From Wolfiporia cocos (taxonomy: Eukaryota; Basidiomycota; Agaricomycetes; Polyporales; Phaeolaceae): 64,000 nucleotides of DNA. The position numbers and the translations under genes are program-made. This document shows, piece after piece, positions 57,324 to 64,000 of this stretch (the stretch's first letter is position 1; each line of letters starts with the position of its first letter). The DNA lies in NCBI GenBank assembly GCA_029448655.1, contig JACCLO010000016.1, positions 372,001 through 436,000 on the forward strand, written 5' to 3'. Under the pieces are notes generated by a model, which saw nothing but the letters and a program-made list of their open reading frames with translations, made no database searches and had not been told where the DNA came from.

Positions 57324-59075
57324 CTACACCCTGCACCTGAGCTCTCCGCCGACCATCGCGAGCGTCGCGCCGAGGCACCACCCGAGCTCCGTCCCCTCAA
57401 TCTGCTTCCCAATCTGCACCTCGCGGTCGCCTCCGAGCTCGTATCCGAGCCGCAAAAGCGCGTGCATGAACGTAAGGTCGAGGCACCACTCCGGGCGGCC
57501 CTCGAGCTCCTCCATCAGCGCCGCATTGCTTCCCCAGTGCCCCGTCCATGACGGCTTTCCCTGGCAGACCTGCTCCGCGAGTGTGGCGAATGTGGACACA
57601 TGAAGCGGCTCTGACGCGAGTGATGGCGTCGCCGCGATAAACGGCTGTAGGCGGTCGTAGAAGTACGAAAGGAGAAGGACCTTGCCGGACGGGAAAGTCT
57701 CGAGTAGGGAGGGTTGGTAGACGCCATTGAACGAGCATGGCTTCAGTTCACAGATACTATAATGCAGTGTGAGCGCCGATGAAAACGCAGGAATAAGCGA
57801 CACTCACGCGTCTTTTGCCATGACAAGCTCGACAATGCGGTTGCAGTTCTCAAAGGAACCGACGTCTTGACCAACCATGTTGACACTGAACTTGTCAGAC
57901 GTCCGAGTGTCCTCGACATCCACTACCTTGGATGTGCCCCGTGCAAGGCAAGGGTTGACGACAGTGGCATTGGCCCCGCTACCGCTGCTCCGCATGGACC
58001 CCATGAATTCCACGAGTCGGTGAACGCTCTGACGCGCGCGCATAAGGCCGTATCCCAGATACGAATGTTGGTATAATATACGCTGTTTGCCGCCAAATGT
58101 GATATCATACTTGTGCTCACCGTCCTCCATAGAAGAGTCAGGCTTCGAGAATATAGGCTCGAAGACAATTTGCGTAGACGCGCCGCCAAGGTCAAGAACC
58201 GCATAAGTCGGCGTATTGGCGGGGGTGTCGCCTCGGATGGTGTTCATGAGATAGTTTGCTGTGATCCACGCGTACACGCCCTCGTCCTTCCCGTCCATGA
58301 TCACAACACCGTCCGCGTCTTGCAAATTGAACGGATATTTCTCGTGCAGTCGCTGTCGTACAGCATCGAGGATAGCCGTACTCTCTGCCGCACCGAGCAG
58401 TCGCAAGCCTGCAGTCGCCTTCACTGCAACAGGCGTGCACGCACGCAAGGATTCAGGAATAACCTTGACCGCCTCATCCAGCAAGACGTCCAGGCTCTGT
58501 GCAGCATCCCGCGGTCTTCCCGCGTAGGAGGAGAGACCAGGTTGTGTCATCCGGAAGACCTCGTACTCGTACATCGGCGAAGGACCGCAATTGTTGAACT
58601 TGTATATGTGAATACGGGAACCAGTCGAGCCCGCATCAATCATGAGGGCATACTGAACCAGAGGTAGAGATGATTTATACGATGCAGTGCAGTGAACGGT
58701 TTTAGATAGATCTGGGTCGTTCTCTGAACCAGTTGGAGCAGTCTTGGGCGTAGAGATCTTGTCGTCGTTATGTACAGGGACAGGCGCAGGAGCTGGTACA
58801 TAGGGGACGCTGCTATCAACATCTGGTACGTCAGAGTCAAGGACAGCTGTAATACGTCAGTACAGACAATATCGAGAGTGACATCCAAACTCACATGGAA
58901 TTGTACTTGGGAACATGCTCTCTTTCCGCGGACCGAAGGCATATACAAGTCCAATGATTACGACCGCTCCGACTGCAAGCTTTTTCCACGCAGTAAGTCT
59001 GAATCCTGTGGACCGACCAGGGCCCATCCCCCCCTCGAGCCGGTCATAGGTGCCGCTGCTTCTCGACGCGAACAT
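57324..59075 (-). CDS. GDA1: GDA1/CD39-family Golgi nucleoside diphosphatase (GDPase)
   Basis: Converts GDP to GMP in the Golgi lumen so that GDP-mannose import can continue for glycosylation. It starts at ATG 59075 (MFASRSSGTYDRLEGGMGPG). It is a type II membrane protein with one anchor, KLAVGAVVIIGLVYAFG. A Pro/Ser stem follows, encoded after the first intron. The apyrase conserved regions are all present: ACR1 MIDAGSTGSRIHIYKF, ACR2 AVKATAGLRLLG, ACR3 GKDEGVYAWITANYL, ACR4 YAVLDLGGASTQIVFE and ACR5 GTELGWCLGATLAM. Three or more exons; the stop is at 57324. GDPase versus UDPase preference cannot be read from the sequence. Confidence 0.95.
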
Positions 59076-62000
59076 CCCAGCAGTACTCCTCTTGCGGAGG
59101 TGGTGCTTTCCTGCGCTCGGCTGTGCGGAGCTGGCTGCCGTGTACCCAGCAGACTCTATAGTAGGGACAGCTATCTTGGCTGCAAGCCGTTACAGCGGTT
59201 GTGATGGCGGTTGCTGGCAGAGCCAAATGTCAACGAGCCTCACTCTCGCCGAGCTGGTAAGATGCTGGTCACGTGATCGAAAACACGCCCCCTGCAGTGG
59301 CACACATGCTGGTTGGAATATAACTCTTGAGTAAAGTCGAAAACTGCTCGATTGCTGTTATGCGACGTCTCAGACGTGCCGTGGTGCATAGTTAGTCAGT
59401 GTGTGCGAAATCTAATATGCAGACGTGAATGCTTCGCAATTTCCTATCATGATGCTTCGAAGTCAGAATAGCAGCACAAGCTTCTCATAGATGGTAGGCA
59501 ACGGCAGTAATTTTATGTTCCGCCCGCGTTAGTTAAAGGCCACACAGACGAGGGGATCGTTTGACAGTACACTGGGCCTTTTCCATGATCCTAGCTAGAG
59601 GGTATCATACACGCTAGTACCCTATCAGGAGGGACCATATGTAGTTCGTCTTTACGTCGATATCTATATCTTGCGCTCCCTGCAGCTTCTTTCGCGCTCC
59701 TCTAGACCAACACCGCTTCTGACCAGCGACGTCTCCTGCTTCCGCACACTGATTCAATTGTCCGCGAGTAAATCATTAGATACTAGCGAGAAAGATCCTA
59801 ACCGTATGCTGACCCACCACGCTGCTTGCCCCTGGTTATCTGCAAAATCCACAGTGTGGCAGCGTTGCTGCCATATTTGATTATGAGTTTGAAATTCTTG
59901 GAATTGATCACTTGGGATTTTCTCGCTCGAATGGGAAGTGAAAGTGTAGCAGTTGAAGCTGTCGTTGATGATTCAGCTGCGGTCGAAACATCCGGCCTTT
60001 CGGCTCTCTTTGCATAAGCAGTGGAGGAAATACAGACGGAATCTGTGCCAAGCCTGTTGTGCGCCAATCCCTCTAAAACGAACCCACTGAGCAAGGCAGC
60101 TTGCGGAATCATGAGGCAGACAACGCCTGTTGAACCTGAATTACTCCCAATTGATCATAAATTCTGTCCTTAATACAATCAGACCTGAATTTAAGGTGGA
60201 ACCTATCTTCAGCATCTATGCTGCCGCCCGTCTCCACATGGACAGCCGCTAGCCGATGAGAGAACGCTCCAGGGCTTTTCTTGCTGGAGGGAAAGCCCTT
60301 CTGAAGCTCAGCCCAAGTTGCGCCTGCTACTGCCTCCGAAAGACGAGTCTCGGTGACGTCTGGCTGAAATATGCCCATACATACGTCGCGTGCGGAGTAT
60401 CCGTACAAAGCGATTGCGTTTTCAGTACTATATGGCGAGCGAGTCGTTTGACCGATAGCTTTTAGATGCGTTCGGAGCCACCGCGACTGCTGCTATCGTC
60501 ATCACGAGCCTTCATCACGTTGGCAGCCGGAGGAGATAAGGACGGGAAGGGCGAAGGAATCATGAGGGAATCGGTCATGCCGTCCAATACATTCCCATAG
60601 CCGCTCTATAGCACAAGACTGGTAAAACTGGATTAGTATAACGATCTGTCATGGTGGCAGAAGCAGCGTACCCCCTTTGGCTTTCAGAGAGATGTGCCCC
60701 ATGTGTGCGCACGTCGCGGTTTGTGAAACTGATGGTATCGATTTCCGTTGACATGAAGCACAGATTTGGAAGACGAAGCCAGAGATCATCCCCATTCGGG
60801 GTGTTCAAATTTGTCCTCCGAGTCTTTGAATCCACACATGAACGTGGGCGCAGGGGGTTCCGGATGAAATCTATGGCCGGTGAAGCTGCCTTCGAACGTG
60901 TATGTAGTGTCAACGCAATAGACTGTGATTTCACCGTTGAAAGTATAGTCTACTTCTTTCTCAGCAGTGATAGAGCGTACCACAACCATGTGGACTTACC
61001 TGACAAGGCAGACGTCTCAGCCACCACATACACGTTGGAAACAAATGCCACATACCAATCCCGGGTTGGCCAATTCCCCTTGAGGAAAGCGCAAATGGAG
61101 CTTCCACGCTCAGTCAAACAATTCGTGATAAGTCTAGAGGACGATAATGATCGCCTGCCAGCCTAGAAGCTCCTGGATCTTGAGAGACATGGGATAAGGC
61201 GTGTCCTGCGTGTCCTCGTCCGGCTGGCTTCTCCAATACTGCAGAAGTTCCTGCCAGGGTCGAGGAGCAGTAGCCCACATCTGCTTGTAATCAGCCTACC
61301 ACTCCCATACTTCGGAAGCGGGCATGCATGCTTGAACAGAAGGTGCTCAGCATCGAATCAACCATCACGCCAGTCATCAATTGGTACACACCGTTCATGC
61401 TCTCAGTCGTGATGCGACGGCCTCCACGCTGTAGATCGTGTTCCTTACTCTACATAAACACCATGATCACTTCGTGGATGAATGTCTGAAATGTAGAGGA
61501 TTACGTATCCCCCCCGCGTCACAGACGCCACACCGCCCACGACTTCAGCCATGCTCATTGTGCTCTTCCGAACCCTGTTTCTGTATTGTGATATCACCGT
61601 GAACAGTACGTAATGCACATACCTTCCCTATGTTCTTCTCTTTCTTCTTATGTGTTGGGTATGGTAACATAATGACACTCTTATAGTCACACAATCACTT
61701 GTTCATCTAATAACGGGACGTGGATGACATGGACATCGATGATGGCGGGATGAAGCGCGCCACGATCTTGCATTTCCCACGGTTAGCGCCTGAGGACTCT
61801 GCTACCGTTCCCGTTCTTAGAGCTGTTGCAGCTGTAAGTGTTACGTTCAGTGACAATATAATGGGCGGGATGCCCAAGACCAGCGAAACCAGCCACACTT
61901 CGCTTTGCCGGAGCGAGATGTTAACAACGGCGCGACTGGTTGGTTACGGTACAGATGCGGTCTGGTGAGACGTATGGGCTGTCTCGTGATGATTGTAGGA

Positions 62001-62556
62001 CCTTTCTAGATATAGTACGTTGCTGTTAGGAAGAGCGCATCATCACACGCGCAATACCACCCCCTGATACTGATGCATGCAACGACTTACGTTCCAAAAC
62101 CTACGACCACAGCGTCAGCGCTGATGCAGAGATCCATGGGGATCACTTGACATAGCTCAAGGCAAATTGCAACCGCTTAGTTCAACGTCCACATACAAGT
62201 TTACCTCACACCAATCATTGCGAGAGCCATGTTTATTGCAACTGAGTATGATCTGGCTTGTGAACTATCGACATGTAACACGGGGGATGGTGATGTTATC
62301 GCACGTCGACTACAAACGTAATTATGTAAACTGAACGGACGTAAACGAGGCCAGAGAATCTGGGGAAAGGGATACGACGCTACTCCTCGCAAATGGGTGG
62401 GGAATGGTGATGCAATTACTATACACGGAGTGCGAAGGCCACCTATAAGGAGGCGGTAAGAAGCATAACAACGATCAGCGAGACATGAGACATAAGAAGT
62501 GCACTCGAAAGCCAACACGACGAGCATGAGCATAGACGAGAAAGAGCATGGCGTGT
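59076..62556. other. long spacer with weak coding traces
   Basis: About 3.5 kb without a supported gene. A minus-strand stretch at 60786-60989 (EVDYTFNGEITVYCVDTTYT, then FEGSFTGHRF) looks protein-like but is flanked by stops and overlapped by a 171-codon plus frame (60651-61166). At 61707-61968 short frames on both strands are open. The rest shows nothing recognisable. Confidence 0.35.
60786..60989 (-). pseudogene. possible fragment of an unrecognised gene
   Basis: A 67-codon minus frame with regular alternation of polar and hydrophobic residues, as in a beta-rich protein, followed after a stop and frame change by another open stretch ending at 60575. It may be a decayed copy or an exon of a gene I could not assemble. 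No family name is supported. Confidence 0.2.
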
Positions 62557-64000
62557 TCACTGGAAGACGGGCACCTCGAGGTTGTGGCTACGGAGCAAAG
62601 CCTCGAACATCTGCGCACGCGCCTTCCACATCTCCTTCTCCGTGCGCTCCTGTTCGACAGTTATCTCCAGCTCCCGCTGGTACTCAAGTTTGCGCTTGCG
62701 GCTCCGCCTCGCCGCCAGCGTGTTTTGTCGCCGCTTCGCCTCAATAGCATCCAGATCAGATTGAGGGAGGTTCGAGGTGTCGATCTCGTCCTCCTCGCCG
62801 AACGCTTGAGACCGCGCCCGCTTCTTGGCGAACACAGCGGGAACCTCCTTGCGAGATGTCGCGGACGGTGTGACATACTTGCGCGGCTGAATAGGAGCAT
62901 CGATCGGTACCAACGCCTCAGGAGTGAGGTTCTTGCGCGTGCCAGTTGGTGCCGACAAACGACGAGATTGACGCGCCGATGCCGCTGGCGTTGATGGCGG
63001 AACTGCCGCGGGAACTCGTGGCGAGGGATGGAGCGATGTCGGGTCGAGTGCGGGTGTTGTTGGTGAAGGGATTGTGTACATGCCCTCGAAGTTGAACGGC
63101 TGCGGGGGAAGCGACGTAGCAGGAGCGCTCGGCTTTTGCGACTCGCAAGCCGCCGTCAGCCCCAGGGAGTCATCAAAGAGTGATGCGCCACCGAAGTCGT
63201 TGAAGTCATCGGCATCGACAATAGCGGGGCTGGTGAGGAATTCAGAGTTCATCTCGGCGGAGCCGAGAGCAGGCGTCGTGAGGAAGTCATCCCATGGCGA
63301 ATCCTCCATTGGCGAGGTTAAATACTCGTTGAAGTCATTCGCCATGTTGAACTCAGGTGAGGCTGACAAGACCGCAAGCGATAGTATTAGCAACTTAGCC
63401 TCCAACAGCGGGTTATGGGAGTCACCTTGGAGCACCTCCATGAGCGCCTGCACAGCCGCGCCGTTGTCGTTGGACGCATCAGCCGCACTCGATACGGCGG
63501 AGATACCTTCCTCAGGCTTTTGTGACAGCATGGTCAAATATGATTGGCAGATAGCAGAGAAATCGAGGTCGTTGCTAGACGGAGCAGGTTCTGGTCGAGA
63601 ACTGGTCAAGGGCGCTGTTGAGTATCGGGACGTTCGAGGTATAGGTGGTAGTTGGCGAGGGATGCCATGATGATCAGCTAAGTCCGAGGTCGTGTGGAAG
63701 ACCGGATAGGTTGTCCGAAGACAATCACTAGAGGAGCTTATCGAGCCATTCTGTGATGGAGAGAAGCTTGAAAGTGCAACACTTCCAAGTTGATTTGTGC
63801 GAGGTAAACCATGATTGACGGTTGACGGGCCCAGACGGTCGCGAGAAGACGCGCTTACAGGGAAAGGTGGGACATTCTGGCGACGGTGTAGTTGTTGCGT
63901 GTATCGATTCGGAAACAAGGCGAAAGCCGGTGAAGGGTCAGGCGACGGAGGTTTGGCCGGCGAATCGGACAGCCGGCTATGTGGTCTGGAACAATACGGG
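62557..64000 (-). CDS. GCN4/CPC1-type bZIP transcription factor, 5' end beyond the window
   Basis: In fungi this factor activates amino-acid biosynthesis genes under starvation. The frame is open from the stop at 62557 to the window edge, so at least 480 residues are present and the start lies outside. The C-terminus holds the bZIP: basic region AKRRQNTLAARRSRKRKLEY with the family's N-x2-AARRSR core, then a short leucine-zipper-like helix (ELEITVEQERTEKEMWKARA) and MFEALLRSHNL. Upstream is a Pro/Ser-rich activation region with acidic/hydrophobic patches such as SPWDDFLTTPALGS and DDFNDFGGASLFDDSLG. A nuclear-localisation-like KKRARS precedes the basic region. Translational control by upstream ORFs, known for GCN4, cannot be checked because the leader is outside. 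Confidence 0.93.
   Translation of the reverse strand, partial: PYCSRPHSRLSDSPAKPPSPDPSPAFALFPNRYTQQLHRRQNVPPFPVSASSRDRLGPSTVNHGLPRTNQLGSVALSSFSPSQNGSISSSSDCLRTTYPVFHTTSDLADHHGIPRQLPPIPRTSRYSTAPLTSSRPEPAPSSNDLDFSAICQSYLTMLSQKPEEGISAVSSAADASNDNGAAVQALMEVLQGDSHNPLLEAKLLILSLAVLSASPEFNMANDFNEYLTSPMEDSPWDDFLTTPALGSAEMNSEFLTSPAIVDADDFNDFGGASLFDDSLGLTAACESQKPSAPATSLPPQPFNFEGMYTIPSPTTPALDPTSLHPSPRVPAAVPPSTPAASARQSRRLSAPTGTRKNLTPEALVPIDAPIQPRKYVTPSATSRKEVPAVFAKKRARSQAFGEEDEIDTSNLPQSDLDAIEAKRRQNTLAARRSRKRKLEYQRELEITVEQERTEKEMWKARAQMFEALLRSHNLEVPVFQ

Noticed and set aside
1..64000. CRISPR array, prophage, operons, riboswitches
   Set aside because: The gene structure is eukaryotic throughout (spliceosomal introns, nuclear families), and no regularly spaced repeats or phage genes were seen.

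Overview
This window looks like a piece of nuclear genome from a basidiomycete fungus, most likely an Agaricomycete. The evidence is intron-dense genes with short introns (mostly 45-70 nt, GT-AG with CTRAY-like branch points), eukaryotic housekeeping families (importin, NOP56, KIN17, ARP6, Pol III subunit, GDPase), fungal families (Zn(II)2Cys6 and GCN4-type bZIP regulators, KHA1-type antiporter, DSC subunit) and a secreted CE15 glucuronoyl esterase, an enzyme typical of wood or litter decay. I see no rRNA, no convincing tRNA, no CRISPR array and no intact mobile element. Splice structures were worked out by hand from reading frame, splice consensus and remembered family conservation. No database search was possible.

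Layout. 1-5.1 kb: possible gene tail at the edge, an unrecognised serine-rich protein (+) and an F-box protein (-). 7.2-11.9 kb: glucuronoyl esterase (+) and a 13-exon sulfite-oxidase-type molybdenum enzyme (+). 13.9-18.4 kb: importin-7/8 family nuclear transport receptor (-). 19.6-25.1 kb: DSC E3-ligase subunit 3 (-) head-to-head with KIN17 (+), then a large disordered protein with a recurring DPRR motif (+). 25.4-29.1 kb: ARP6 (-) divergent from a TANGO2-family protein (+). 29.3-30.8 kb: Zn2Cys6 transcription factor (-). 30.8-35.1 kb: poorly explained spacer. 35.1-37.5 kb: base-exchange-type phosphatidylserine synthase (+). 39.1-44.3 kb: RING-finger protein (+) and a DUF6699-like protein (-). 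45.5-49.4 kb: an unrecognised three-exon gene (+) and NOP56 (+). 49.8-53.0 kb: KHA1-type K+/H+ antiporter (-). 54.6-57.1 kb: RNA polymerase III subunit RPC11 (-), reconstructed from five small exons, and a SPRY-domain protein (+). 57.3-59.1 kb: Golgi GDA1-type nucleoside diphosphatase (-). 62.6-64.0 kb: GCN4/CPC1-type bZIP factor (-), running off the right edge.

The genes do not form a pathway or cluster. This is ordinary gene-dense fungal chromosome with housekeeping genes on both strands, several sharing short divergent promoters. I found no convincing new multi-gene system. The points most worth checking are at the gene-structure level: two GC-AG introns (KIN17, ARP6), a 7-nt microexon in RPC11, two unusually long introns, a PTDSS-type phosphatidylserine synthase, a DPRR-repeat protein, and several spacers with fragmentary coding signal.
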